64,000 nucleotides of DNA, taken from assembly GCF_003999975.1 (NCBI RefSeq), contig NZ_RJAC01000001.1, positions 434,001 through 498,000 on the forward strand. The letters run 5' to 3'. The number at the start of each line of letters is the position of its first letter. Position 1 is the stretch's first letter. A program made the position numbers and the translations under genes. Shown here piece after piece: positions 16,217-24,413 of this stretch. Source of the stretch: Actinoplanes solisilvae (GTDB lineage Bacteria; Actinomycetota; Actinomycetes; Mycobacteriales; Micromonosporaceae). The notes beneath the pieces are model-generated. The model ran no database searches. It worked only from the letters and a program-made list of their open reading frames with translations, and was not told the DNA's origin.

Positions 16217-17113
16217 TCAGCCCAGAGCCACCGTACGACCGGAAGTGATCGCTTCCTGGGCGGCGACCAGAATCGCGGTGACCTCGGCGCCGAAGTGCAC
16301 GTCCAGCGACGGTGACGGACCCCCGGCGGCGGCCGCGATGATCTGGTCGATCGCGCGGGCGAACGCCTCGGTCGGGGCCCAGGGCGCCTGCGGCACCGAA
16401 CGCACGCCGGCCTCCCCGGCGAACAGGGCGTCTTCCCGCTCGGCGGCCGGCGGCGCGTCGAGCGAGAGGGTGAGGTTGCTGATCGTGCCACCGGCGTGGC
16501 GCAGCAACAGGTGGGTCATGTCGCGCGGCCCGGCCAGCCCGGCCACCTCGGTCACCGCTCCCAGCACGGGCAGCACCAGCGCCAGCGCGTGCGGGCCGAC
16601 GTCCCAGAGGCCGCCGCTCTCCTTGCGCCACGGCGACGCGCCGAACGGGTTGTCGTCGGTGAAGATCGAGCCGATGTGATCGACCCGGGCCTCGGTCCAG
16701 CCGCCGGTGGCCGCCGCGTCGGTGACGAACTCGGCGATCTGCGGCATGAGGCGGCGGGTGAAGAAGACCACCGAGGCGAGGTTGCGCTCGGTCACGGCGT
16801 CGACGATCGCGGTGGCGTCCTCGACGGTGAAGGCGACCGGCTTGTCGAGCAGCAGGTGACGGCCGGCCCGGGCGGCGCGCAGGGCGAGCGGGGCCTGAAT
16901 GTCCGGCGGCAACGCGAAGGCCACGGCGTCGACATCGGCGATCAGAGCGTCCTGGTCGGCGTACGCCTGGGTGATGTGCAGACTCGCCAGCTCGGCGGCC
17001 TTGTCGGGATTGCGTCCCCAGATTCCGACGAACTCGACGTCGGGGTGGGCGGCCAGAGCGGGGGCGTGCGTCAGATGCGCCCAGGGTCCCGTGCCGAAAA
17101 GTCCGAAGCGCAT
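16217..17113 (-). CDS. Gfo/Idh/MocA-family NAD(P)-dependent oxidoreductase
   Basis: 298 residues. The Rossmann fold starts at residue 1 (MRFGLFGTGPWAHLTHAPAL). The family EKP motif appears as DKPVAF, with the catalytic Lys near residue 94. SGGLWDVGPHALAL carries the GG..D.G.H block with the catalytic His. The family oxidises or reduces sugars and inositols. No sugar transporter or kinase is adjacent, so the substrate is open. ATG is preceded by an AGAGAGG element about 14 bp away. Confidence 0.88.
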   Translation of the reverse strand: MRFGLFGTGPWAHLTHAPALAAHPDVEFVGIWGRNPDKAAELASLHITQAYADQDALIADVDAVAFALPPDIQAPLALRAARAGRHLLLDKPVAFTVEDATAIVDAVTERNLASVVFFTRRLMPQIAEFVTDAAATGGWTEARVDHIGSIFTDDNPFGASPWRKESGGLWDVGPHALALVLPVLGAVTEVAGLAGPRDMTHLLLRHAGGTISNLTLSLDAPPAAEREDALFAGEAGVRSVPQAPWAPTEAFARAIDQIIAAAAGGPSPSLDVHFGAEVTAILVAAQEAITSGRTVALG

Positions 17114-17223
17114 TTAGGGTTGCCTGCCTCTCTGGCTGAATTAGTTACTTTCGGTTTCCGCCGCGGAGCGGATCAGCCCAGCCGCAAGCTACCAGGCCGA
17201 GATCCATCAGTACGCTGTGCCGG

Positions 17224-17589
17224 GTGAACGGTCCTCTGTCGGTGGTGACCATCGTCGCTGCCCTGGTGCTGGCGGCGTGGTATCTGTTGCGTTCCGCCCT
17301 CAACCGCGCCCCCAGCCGCGTCGACCTGCTGCTCGCGGCGGCCTTCAGCGTGCTGATCGCGGTCTTCACCGTGGTCGCGGTCGTGAGCCTGTTCGGCGAC
17401 TCGCGCCCCTCCGACACGGCGACGTTCGTCGGCTATCTGATCACCACGTTCGCCTTCATACCGGTGGCGCTCTATCTGGCCCGCCTCGAGCCGACCCGCT
17501 GGGGCAGCCTCATCCTCGGGGTGGCCTGCCTGGTGATCCCCGTCCTGGTGCTGCGGCTGCAGCAGATCGCGGAGGTGACCGGTGCCTGA
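17224..17589 (+). CDS. Small four-helix membrane protein
   Basis: 121 residues, GTG start, with four predicted transmembrane helices (about 5-22, 34-57, 68-87 and 94-112) and short loops. No family recognised with certainty. It overlaps the next membrane-protein gene by 8 bp, so the two are translationally coupled and may form a complex. A minus-strand frame here is an antisense shadow. Confidence 0.7.
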   Translation: MNGPLSVVTIVAALVLAAWYLLRSALNRAPSRVDLLLAAAFSVLIAVFTVVAVVSLFGDSRPSDTATFVGYLITTFAFIPVALYLARLEPTRWGSLILGVACLVIPVLVLRLQQIAEVTGA

Positions 17590-18001
17590 AGCCTCAGCCC
17601 GTCCGCGCGACGCCGCTCTGGGCAGCGGCCTCGGTCGCGTGCTGATTCTGGTGTACGGGGTCTTCGCGCTCTCGGCCAGCGCCCGTGCCCTCGTGCAGAT
17701 CACGACCCACTTCAGCGAGGCCCCGCTGGCCTACCTGCTCTCGGCCTTCGCCGGCCTGGTCTACATCTCGGCGACCGTCGGGCTCGCGGTCGGCGGCGTT
17801 CGCGGCCGGCTGATAGCCCTGGTCAGCTGCACCATCGAGCTGCTCGGCGTGCTCACGATCGGCATCCTGAGCGTGGCCGACGCGGGCGACTTCCCCGACG
17901 ACACCGTCTGGTCCCGCTTCGGCAGCGGCTACGGCTACGTCCCGCTGGTGCTGCCGTTCATCGGCCTCTGGTGGATCTGGCGGCACCGCCCGCGGAACTG
18001 A
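17582..18001 (+). CDS. Small four-helix membrane protein, partner of preceding gene
   Basis: 139 residues, GTG start inside the preceding gene. Four predicted helices: about 18-40, 49-72, 78-98 and 118-135, the last reading YVPLVLPFIGLWWIWRHR. The hydrophilic Asp-rich loop DAGDFPDDT precedes helix 4. The pair ends 3 bp before the stop of the convergent ATP-grasp gene. No known family; shared topology with its neighbour suggests a two-component membrane assembly. Confidence 0.72.
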   Translation: MPEASARPRDAALGSGLGRVLILVYGVFALSASARALVQITTHFSEAPLAYLLSAFAGLVYISATVGLAVGGVRGRLIALVSCTIELLGVLTIGILSVADAGDFPDDTVWSRFGSGYGYVPLVLPFIGLWWIWRHRPRN

Positions 18002-18004
18002 GTG

Positions 18005-19465
18005 TCAGTCGGCCTCGATCGTGTGCGGCACGAAGAAGCTCATGTTGTTCGTCACCAGGCCGTTCACGCCCAGCCCCTCGCGGATGCCCATGCCGGCCGG
18101 CTCGCCGTCGACCAGCCACGAGCCGATCACCGGGTGCACGACGCCCTCAAGCCCCTCGAACGACGGGAGTTCACAGAGCTCCTGTACGACGTAGCGGCCG
18201 TCAGCGCCGTACTCGGAAGGGTTTTCGGTGATCTTCTCGCCGTCGCGGACGAGCGTGACCGAACCGCCCTCGCGGCCCCAGATCGGCTTCTTGGCGTAGC
18301 TCTTGAGCTCCGACGCCTTGGAGGACTCGGCGAAGTAGGCCGGGAGCAGGTATTTGCTGCGCTCGGGGTGATCGCCGAAGAGCATCCACAGCACCGGCAG
18401 GATCGCCTTGTTGCCCAGCAGGGCGGCCTTGTAGGGCGGCTCGATCCAGACCGTGCCGTGCTTGGTGGGGTCGGCCATGTTGCGGAAGAAGGCCTTGCCG
18501 CCCTCCTCGGTCCAGAACCACTCCCACGGATAGAGCATGAAGATGATGTCGATCGGCTCGGACTGGTGTTCCTTGCCGGGGCCAGGGACGAAGACCACGC
18601 GGTCGCCGGCGACGTCCCAGCCGATCTGGCTCATCGCGATCAGCTCGACCGGGTAGCCGGCCTCCTCGGCCGTGGACATCATGTAGGCCACGTTCATCCG
18701 GTCCTCGCCGGAGGTCTCGGACGTCTCGTAGGCGAAGAAGATCTTCGGCTTCTCGGGGAGCCAGGTGCGCGCCTCACGGAGCTTGTCGATGTTGCGGCGC
18801 CAGGCGCCCGGGTCGCCGGGCTCGCCGGGGGCCGAGGGCCAGCCGGCGAGGCGGTCGTGGATCGAGTTCCACTGGCGCCACGGGTGCTGGGTGAGGTTGG
18901 TCTGGTCGGCCCAGTGCCACTGGATGACCGCGCTCTCGACCAGCGAGGTGGGCGTCTGCGCGTTGAACTCGAGCAGCTTGGGCGTGCTGCCGGCGCCGTT
19001 GTACCAGAGGTCGAAACGGCCGTAGACGCTCGGCGAGTAGTCGGGCGTCTCCATCGGCAGCCGCATGTCGGGGTCTTTGTCGTAGTGCGTCCACGTCTCG
19101 GCGTCGCCGTCGAACCACGTACGGATGATCTGCTCGTGGGCGAACTCGGGGACGCCGATCTTGGCCAGGAAGCAGGTGCCGGGGTTGCAGATGGACGCGA
19201 AGTAGCCCTCGCGGCGGCCCTGCACGGTGTGGCGCGGGCACTGCTTCACCATCCAGTCGCCGGCCTCGATGCACATCTCGTACAGCGCGGTGGTGGCCGT
19301 CTCGAGCTCTTCGATCTCGGCGGCGGTGAAGTCGTAGTACGGCCCCTCCTGCCAGTACGAGACCATCGACCCGTCGGGCAGTTCGGTGTCGTTGTAGGTG
19401 AGGCCGAGGCTGAAGTTGGTGAGCTTCCAGCCGTCGCGGACCGGACCGTGGGGAACTCTGCGCAC
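18005..19465 (-). CDS. Glutathionylspermidine synthase-family ATP-grasp protein (YgiC-like)
   Basis: 486 residues from GTG 19465, immediately after the stop of the upstream lipoprotein gene. DLWYNGAGSTPKLLEFNAQT followed by PTSLVESAVIQWHW, and WIEPPYKAALLGNKAILPVLW, are the ATP-grasp signatures of the GSP-synthase C-terminal domain, shared with E. coli YgiC/YjfC. There is no amidase (CHAP) domain, so it cannot hydrolyse glutathionylspermidine. The substrate is unknown; members ligate an amine to a carboxylate. Actinomycetes generally use mycothiol, so glutathionylspermidine itself is unlikely as the product. Next to a YgiB-like lipoprotein, repeating the enterobacterial ygiB-ygiC order. Confidence 0.88.
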   Translation of the reverse strand: MRRVPHGPVRDGWKLTNFSLGLTYNDTELPDGSMVSYWQEGPYYDFTAAEIEELETATTALYEMCIEAGDWMVKQCPRHTVQGRREGYFASICNPGTCFLAKIGVPEFAHEQIIRTWFDGDAETWTHYDKDPDMRLPMETPDYSPSVYGRFDLWYNGAGSTPKLLEFNAQTPTSLVESAVIQWHWADQTNLTQHPWRQWNSIHDRLAGWPSAPGEPGDPGAWRRNIDKLREARTWLPEKPKIFFAYETSETSGEDRMNVAYMMSTAEEAGYPVELIAMSQIGWDVAGDRVVFVPGPGKEHQSEPIDIIFMLYPWEWFWTEEGGKAFFRNMADPTKHGTVWIEPPYKAALLGNKAILPVLWMLFGDHPERSKYLLPAYFAESSKASELKSYAKKPIWGREGGSVTLVRDGEKITENPSEYGADGRYVVQELCELPSFEGLEGVVHPVIGSWLVDGEPAGMGIREGLGVNGLVTNNMSFFVPHTIEAD

Positions 19466-19467
19466 GC

Positions 19468-19878
19468 TCAGCCGCCCGAACTCTTGCTGGAACCGCGGGC
19501 GGTGCCGCCCTTGCCGATGACGCTGGTCTTGATGGTGCCGTTGCTGATCTTGCCGGTGGCCGGGAGGCCGAACGACTGGCGCGCGGCCCGGTCGTTGTAG
19601 GCGAACTTGTTGCCCCCGGCCGGCAGCACTGTGCCGACCGGGTAGCCCGGGCGGTAAAGGGAGGAGTACCAGATGAACGGGATGAAGCCCAGACCCGAGG
19701 AACGGTTGTCGTCGTCGTCGCACTCGTCGTCGTCGACCACGACGCCCTGCTCGTTGGCGCAGTAGAAGCCCGCGTCCTGGTAGTCGTCGTCGTTGTCGCA
19801 CGCCGCCGCGCCACCCGCCGCCAGAAGCAAGAACGTGCTGGTGAGCGACACGCTGCGGGAGCTCATGCGTCGGTTCAT
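19468..19878 (-). CDS. YgiB/DUF1190-like lipoprotein candidate
   Basis: 136 residues. The hydrophobic signal (SVSLTSTFLLLAAGGAAAC) ends at a Cys, but the lipobox AAAC is weak, so lipidation is uncertain. The mature part is Asp-rich with further Cys (FYCANEQGVV, then DDDECDDDDN). A Phe/Tyr/Pro-rich middle (FIPFIWYSSLYRPGYP) and a Gly/Ser-rich tail follow. That layout resembles E. coli YgiB (DUF1190). ATG 19878 is preferred among three adjacent ATGs because AAAGAG then sits about 6 bp upstream. Stop codon and the next gene's GTG are 2 bp apart. Confidence 0.65.
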   Translation of the reverse strand: MNRRMSSRSVSLTSTFLLLAAGGAAACDNDDDYQDAGFYCANEQGVVVDDDECDDDDNRSSGLGFIPFIWYSSLYRPGYPVGTVLPAGGNKFAYNDRAARQSFGLPATGKISNGTIKTSVIGKGGTARGSSKSSGG

Positions 19879-19915
19879 CATCATCTCTTTGTAGCGCCTC
19901 TCAGCAAACGCCGTA

Positions 19916-20680
19916 TTATGCGCGCGGGCCTCCGGCGACGTAGATGACCTGCCCGGAAACGAAACCGGCACCCTCACTGACGAGGAAGGATACGGCGTTG
20001 GCGACGTCCTCGGGGCGACCCGCCCGACCGACCGGGATCTGGGCCACCGCGGCCTTCTCGAACTGGGCGAAATCGACGCCGACGCGGGCCGCGGTGGCCG
20101 CGGTCATGTCGGTGACGATGAAGCCGGGGGCGACGGCGTTGGCGGTGATGCCGAAACGGCCCAGCTCGATGGCGAGGGTCTTGGTGAAGCCCTGCAGGCC
20201 TGCCTTGGCCGCGGCGTAGTTGGCCTGACCGCGGTTGCCGAGCGCCGAGGTGCTGGAGAGGCTGACGATGCGGCCCCAACCGGCGTCGACCATGTGCTTC
20301 TGCACCGCGCGGCTGAAGAGGAACGCGCCGCGCAGGTGGACCGCCATCACGGTCTCCCAGTCGTCGTCGGTCATTTTGAAGAGGAGGTTGTCGCGCAGCA
20401 CGCCGGCGTTGTTGACCAGCACGGTCGGGGCGCCCAGCTCGGCGGTGACCCGCTCGACGGCCGCGCCGACCTGGATCGCGTCGGAGACGTCGGCGCCGAC
20501 CGCGAGGGCCGTGCCACCCGCGTCGTGGATGGCGGTCACCGTGTTGGCGCAGGCGCCCTCGTCGAGGTCGACGACGGCCACGGCCATGCCGTCGGCGGCG
20601 AGCTGGCGGGCGGTGGCCTCACCGATGCCGCGGGCGGCTCCGGTGACGATGGCGACGCGGGTGGGGACGGACTGCGACAC
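19916..20680 (-). CDS. SDR-family 3-oxoacyl-ACP reductase-like (FabG type)
   Basis: 254 residues from GTG 20680, with GGAGG about 6 bp upstream. Cofactor motif VTGAARGIGEA, NNAG at the end of strand 4, catalytic Ser in SLSSTSALG, and YAAAKAG with the catalytic Tyr/Lys. The end (SEGAGFVSGQVIYVAGGPRA) is the usual FabG C terminus. It reduces a 3-keto group with NADPH. It lies 37 bp upstream of the YgiB-like gene on the same strand. No ACP or acyl-CoA genes are adjacent, so the substrate is undefined. Confidence 0.88.
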   Translation of the reverse strand: MSQSVPTRVAIVTGAARGIGEATARQLAADGMAVAVVDLDEGACANTVTAIHDAGGTALAVGADVSDAIQVGAAVERVTAELGAPTVLVNNAGVLRDNLLFKMTDDDWETVMAVHLRGAFLFSRAVQKHMVDAGWGRIVSLSSTSALGNRGQANYAAAKAGLQGFTKTLAIELGRFGITANAVAPGFIVTDMTAATAARVGVDFAQFEKAAVAQIPVGRAGRPEDVANAVSFLVSEGAGFVSGQVIYVAGGPRA

Positions 20681-20728
20681 TACGACCTCCGTACGTAAAC
20701 ATGCACTGGGAGTGCACAATAACCCGCG

Positions 20729-22375
20729 TCACGGCATCCGGCGTAGCCGAATCCATCGATATCCGCGCCCGGCGACCTCGACCTTGTCACACTTGCCCAA
20801 CTCGGCGTACTCCTGGTCGGCCAGGACGTCGTTGGGTTGCTCAGCCTCGGGATAGAGCGAGCTGAGATCGAGGGTGGCCGCCTCGGAACCCAGGTTGTGC
20901 ACGAAGACCATCGTGCCGGTCTCGCCGTCGGCCCGGTGGACCAACACACTGGTCGGCGCCGGAACATCGATGTGTTTGGTCGTTCCCGTGCCGACCTCGG
21001 GCGCCTCCCGGAGCGTACGGATCATGCGCTCGAACCACGACAGCAGCGAGCTCGGATCGTGCCGCTGCAGGGTCACGTTGACCGTCTCCCACCCGAAGTC
21101 ACCGCCCTCGATCGTCGGACGGGCCAGGTCTTGCTTCTTGGCCGACGAGAACCCGCCGTTGGCCGTCAGGTTCCACTGCATGGCCGTACGAATGGCGTTG
21201 CGCCCGTCCTGCGACAGGTCGTCGCCCATGCCGATCTCTTCGCCGTAGCGCAGCACCGGAGTGCCTCGCAGCGAGAACTGCAGGGCATAGGCCAGCTCGA
21301 CGTGCCGCCGGTCGTTGCCGAGCATCGGAGCCAGCCGCCGACGGATGCCCCGGCCGTAGAGCTGCATGTTCTCGTCCGGTCCGAACTTCGCGAACACCTC
21401 GGCGCGCTGCTCGGCGGTGAGCCGGGACAGGTCGATCTCGTCGTGGTTGCGCAGGAAGGTGGCCCACTGGGCGCCCTCGGGCAGCTTCGGGGTGTCGCGC
21501 AGGCCGTCGATGATCGGCTCGGCGTCCTCGCGGGCCAGGGCCAGGATCAGCCGGCTGTTGAGGTAGAAGTCGAAGAGCATGTGAATGCGGTTGTTCGAGC
21601 CACCGGCGTCGCCGAAGAAGGTCAGCAACTCGTCCGGCTCGACGTTGGCTTCGGCCAGGAGCACGGCGTCGCCCTTGCGCCACTGCACCCACTGCCGCAG
21701 CTCGCTGAGGAACTCGAGGTCCTTGGGCGAGTTGGGGTTGCCCGGCTCGGTCTGCTCGACGATGAACGGCACGGCGTCCATGCGGAACCCGGCCACCCCG
21801 AGCTGCAGCCAGAACGCGCAGATCTTCTTGATCTCCTCGCGCACTTCCGGATTGTTGATGTTGAGGTCGGGCTGGAACTTGTAGAACCGGTGGTAATACC
21901 AGAGCTTCGCCGTGCGGTCGTAGGTCCAGGTCTCGTCCTGCTCGCCCGGGAACACCATGCCCTGCTTGCGATCGTCGGGAGCGTGGTCGGCCCAGACGTA
22001 CCAGTCGCGGTAGGGCGAGTCGGGCGACGACCGCGCCGACTGGAACCACGGGTGCTGGTCGGAGGTGTGGTTGACGACCAGGTCGATGATGACTTTGATG
22101 CCGAGGTTGCCGGCCTGATGCAGCAACTCGGCGAAGTCGCCCAGGTTCCCGAACCGCGGGTCGACGTTGTAGAAATCGGTGACGTCGTAGCCGTCGTCGC
22201 GGTCGGGCGTCGGGTGGATCGGGTTGAGCCACAAACAGGTGACGCCCAGCCGGGCCAGATAGTCGAGCCGGCCGATCATCCCGCGGATGTCACCGCACCC
22301 GTCCCCGTTCGAGTCGGCGAACGTGTCGATGTCGGCGCAGTAGACAACAGCTTTCCGATACCACCGGTCAGTCAT
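20729..22375 (-). CDS. GH13 alpha-glucosidase/trehalose-synthase-like enzyme
   Basis: 548 residues with a full GH13 (beta/alpha)8 barrel. The conserved regions are DLVVNHTSD (98-106), GFRMDAV with nucleophile Asp200, LLAEAN with acid/base Glu242, and FLRNHDE with Asp312. The N terminus WYRKAVVYCADIDTFADSNGDG resembles TreS-type enzymes; the C terminus is a short all-beta domain. There is no signal peptide, so it acts inside the cell, probably on maltose/trehalose or short maltooligosaccharides. It overlaps the upstream membrane-protein gene by 8 bp and is the last gene of a PadR-led operon. Confidence 0.9.
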   Translation of the reverse strand: MTDRWYRKAVVYCADIDTFADSNGDGCGDIRGMIGRLDYLARLGVTCLWLNPIHPTPDRDDGYDVTDFYNVDPRFGNLGDFAELLHQAGNLGIKVIIDLVVNHTSDQHPWFQSARSSPDSPYRDWYVWADHAPDDRKQGMVFPGEQDETWTYDRTAKLWYYHRFYKFQPDLNINNPEVREEIKKICAFWLQLGVAGFRMDAVPFIVEQTEPGNPNSPKDLEFLSELRQWVQWRKGDAVLLAEANVEPDELLTFFGDAGGSNNRIHMLFDFYLNSRLILALAREDAEPIIDGLRDTPKLPEGAQWATFLRNHDEIDLSRLTAEQRAEVFAKFGPDENMQLYGRGIRRRLAPMLGNDRRHVELAYALQFSLRGTPVLRYGEEIGMGDDLSQDGRNAIRTAMQWNLTANGGFSSAKKQDLARPTIEGGDFGWETVNVTLQRHDPSSLLSWFERMIRTLREAPEVGTGTTKHIDVPAPTSVLVHRADGETGTMVFVHNLGSEAATLDLSSLYPEAEQPNDVLADQEYAELGKCDKVEVAGRGYRWIRLRRMP

Positions 22376-23321
22376 GCCTTCTTACATCACCGTCATATGT
22401 GCCCCCGAAACCGTCGGCGGCGACCGGTCGCCCTTTCGAACGCCGGCTGCCGAGCCACGAGGTCGCAACGAAAGCCACGATCGGGACGAGCACCAGCACG
22501 GTCCACTGCATCGGGTTGATCAGCCGGGTCGATTCCGGGTGACGCATGTTGTGTTCGATGAATCCGCCGAAGCCCCACTGGACCAGCGGCAGCGTCACGA
22601 TCACCGGGGCGGCCCAGCAGACCAGGCGGCCACGGATCTCTGAGCTCTGCCGGATCAACGCGACCAGCACCAGCGCGGCGGCCAGAGCGACCAGCCCGGA
22701 CCGCAACGGCGACAGCTCGTGAACAAACAGAATCGGGCTCTGCAGCGCGAGGAACACCCCGGCCAGGACGATCGCGGCGAGACCGCGCGGGCGGGCGACG
22801 GCCCCGCCCCTCGCGACCAGACCCGCGATCAGCACGACCCCACCGGCGACGATCATCCAATAGACGTGCAGCACGGAAGCGGGAGTGTCCACATAGAACC
22901 GGGCGGGGGAGGCGATCTCGCCGGCCAGCGCGGCCAGGGCGGCAGCCGCGCCGATCGCCCGCCACCCGCGGAACGCCGCGACCACCACGAGACCCCAGCC
23001 GAGAAGACGAATCGCGTCGACCCCTTCGAGGTATATCGGCCTGGGCTCGGCGCTCAGGAGCGGGTTCAGGAGCCCGCCGCCCGATCGGCGCAGGGCCACC
23101 CCCAACAGCAGGATCGCGCCGAAGATCTGCACCACCCGGGCCGCCCGGTCGTGGCCGGAACGAACCGCTCGCAGATGGGCGGCGCCCGCGCCGCGCAGCA
23201 CGTCGACGACCTGGCCGCGGCGCGGGTCGGTCATCAGGACGGCGAGCATCTCTTCGCCGTATTCCTGGCGGAAGTCGCGCGGGTAGAGCGCGAGCAGACG
23301 GCGGTAACGCGTCTCGGTCAC
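22368..23321 (-). CDS. PadR-linked integral membrane protein
   Basis: 317 residues from GTG 23321, overlapping the PadR stop (GTGA). The N terminus RYRRLLALYPRDFRQEYGEEMLAVL is the cytoplasmic motif found on many PadR-associated membrane proteins and DUF-type permease homologues in actinomycetes. About seven to eight hydrophobic helices follow. It lacks ATPase or MacB periplasmic features. Function unknown, perhaps a membrane sensor or transporter regulated by the adjacent PadR. Coupled by overlap to the GH13 gene. Confidence 0.8.
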   Translation of the reverse strand: MTETRYRRLLALYPRDFRQEYGEEMLAVLMTDPRRGQVVDVLRGAGAAHLRAVRSGHDRAARVVQIFGAILLLGVALRRSGGGLLNPLLSAEPRPIYLEGVDAIRLLGWGLVVVAAFRGWRAIGAAAALAALAGEIASPARFYVDTPASVLHVYWMIVAGGVVLIAGLVARGGAVARPRGLAAIVLAGVFLALQSPILFVHELSPLRSGLVALAAALVLVALIRQSSEIRGRLVCWAAPVIVTLPLVQWGFGGFIEHNMRHPESTRLINPMQWTVLVLVPIVAFVATSWLGSRRSKGRPVAADGFGGTYDGDVRRHD

Positions 23322-23650
23322 GCGGTTGCTCCCCCGAAATCGGTGCGGCGGGCGCGCAGGCGCCGCTCGGCGATGGTGGCCTGCTCGCGCAGGCGGGCGG
23401 ACTCGGCCCCGAGGCGCTGCTCGCCGGCCCCCGTGAGCCGGTAGTAGCGCCGCAGCCGGGACTGCACGATCTCTTCGCGGTCGACCTCGATGAGGCCCTC
23501 GCCGCGCAGCCGGTCGAGCGCGGCGTAGAGCGTGCCGGCGCGCAACCGCACCCGGCCGCCGGTTATCCGCTCAACGTCCTCGATCACGGCGTAGCCGTGG
23601 CGAGGTTCGCCGGCCAGCGCCGTGAGGATCAGAAAGGTCGGCTCGTTCAC
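23318..23650 (-). CDS. PadR-family transcriptional repressor
   Basis: 110 residues from GTG 23650. The winged-helix PadR domain is clear: NEPTFLILTALAGEPRHGYAVI, then GTLYAALDRLRGEGLIEVD and RRYYRLTGAGEQRL. The C-terminal helix is a short dimerisation arm. It heads a three-gene operon (padR, membrane protein, GH13 enzyme) joined by overlaps. A 10-bp-arm inverted repeat lies 9 bp upstream of the start and is probably the autoregulatory site. The ligand is unknown. Confidence 0.9.
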   Translation of the reverse strand: MNEPTFLILTALAGEPRHGYAVIEDVERITGGRVRLRAGTLYAALDRLRGEGLIEVDREEIVQSRLRRYYRLTGAGEQRLGAESARLREQATIAERRLRARRTDFGGATA

Positions 23651-23659
23651 GCCGCCACT

Positions 23660-23680
23660 ATATACCGACCGTCGGCATAT
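23660..23680. promoter_or_regulatory. Inverted repeat operator candidate for PadR
   Basis: ATATACCGAC-C-GTCGGCATAT: 10-bp arms with one mismatch, single-base centre, directly upstream of padR. The AT-rich ends could also supply a -10 element. Position and symmetry suggest autorepression. Confidence 0.65.
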
Positions 23681-23722
23681 GCGCTTCAGGTTGGTTTCAG
23701 GTTGGCCGGGTAGGAAGAGGCG

Positions 23723-24391
23723 ATGGCAGAAGCAGGGCTGAGTCAGCAGGGTGGCCTGACGGGGTGGATCGCGTCCGTCATCGAGTCGCTCGGTGAGGTG
23801 GGCGTCGGCCTGCTCGTCGCGCTGGAAAACATCGTTCCGCCCATCCCCAGCGAGATCGTGCTCTCCCTCGGGGGCTACCTGGCCGGCGAGGGCCGGGTCA
23901 ACCTGGTGCTGGTCTACCTCGCGGCCACCCTGGGCTCGCTGGTCGGCGCGCTGCTGCTCTACTGGCTCGGCTACGGCCTGGGCGAGGAACGACTGCGCCG
24001 CTGGCTCGACCGCATCCCACTGGTCGACGCCGACGACCTCAACCAGGCTGACCGCTGGTTCGAGCGCCATGCCAACGCGGCCGTCCTGTTCGGACGGTGT
24101 GCCCCGGTGGTCCGCAGCCTGGTGTCGATCCCGGCCGGCGCCAACCATATGAACCTCGGTCTGTTCACGCTCTTCACGACCATCGGCAGCGGCGTCTGGA
24201 ACGCGATCTTCGTCGGCGGCGGCTACGCCCTCGGCTCCCGCTGGCAAGACCTGGAGAAATACAGCCAGTGGTTCGACTACGCCATCTGGGCCGTCATCGT
24301 CCTCACCATCGCGAGCTGGGTCGCCAAGAAGGTGCGCAAACGGCGGCGTGCGGCCGCTGGACGGAGCGGCCGCACACCTGGGGAGCATTGA
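23723..24391 (+). CDS. DedA-family membrane protein
   Basis: 222 residues. ENIVPPIPSEIVLSLGGYLA is the family's re-entrant signature with the essential acidic residue. FGRCAPVVRSLVSIPAG is the second signature with the conserved Arg pair. Several membrane helices and a basic tail (KKVRKRRRAAAGRS). DedA proteins are undecaprenyl-phosphate/polyprenyl or phospholipid translocases in recent work. Divergent from the padR operon with a 72-bp gap and convergent with the chitinase gene; its last codons lie in a hairpin. Confidence 0.92.
   Translation: MAEAGLSQQGGLTGWIASVIESLGEVGVGLLVALENIVPPIPSEIVLSLGGYLAGEGRVNLVLVYLAATLGSLVGALLLYWLGYGLGEERLRRWLDRIPLVDADDLNQADRWFERHANAAVLFGRCAPVVRSLVSIPAGANHMNLGLFTLFTTIGSGVWNAIFVGGGYALGSRWQDLEKYSQWFDYAIWAVIVLTIASWVAKKVRKRRRAAAGRSGRTPGEH
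24348..24375. terminator. Hairpin across the DedA 3' end
   Basis: Perfect arms GTGCGGCCGC and GCGGCCGCAC around an 8-base loop. It overlaps the last codons of dedA and lies 38 bp past the chitinase stop on the other strand, so it could end both convergent transcripts. Confidence 0.6.
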
Positions 24392-24413
24392 AGAGCCGGA
24401 AGAGCGGCGAAGA

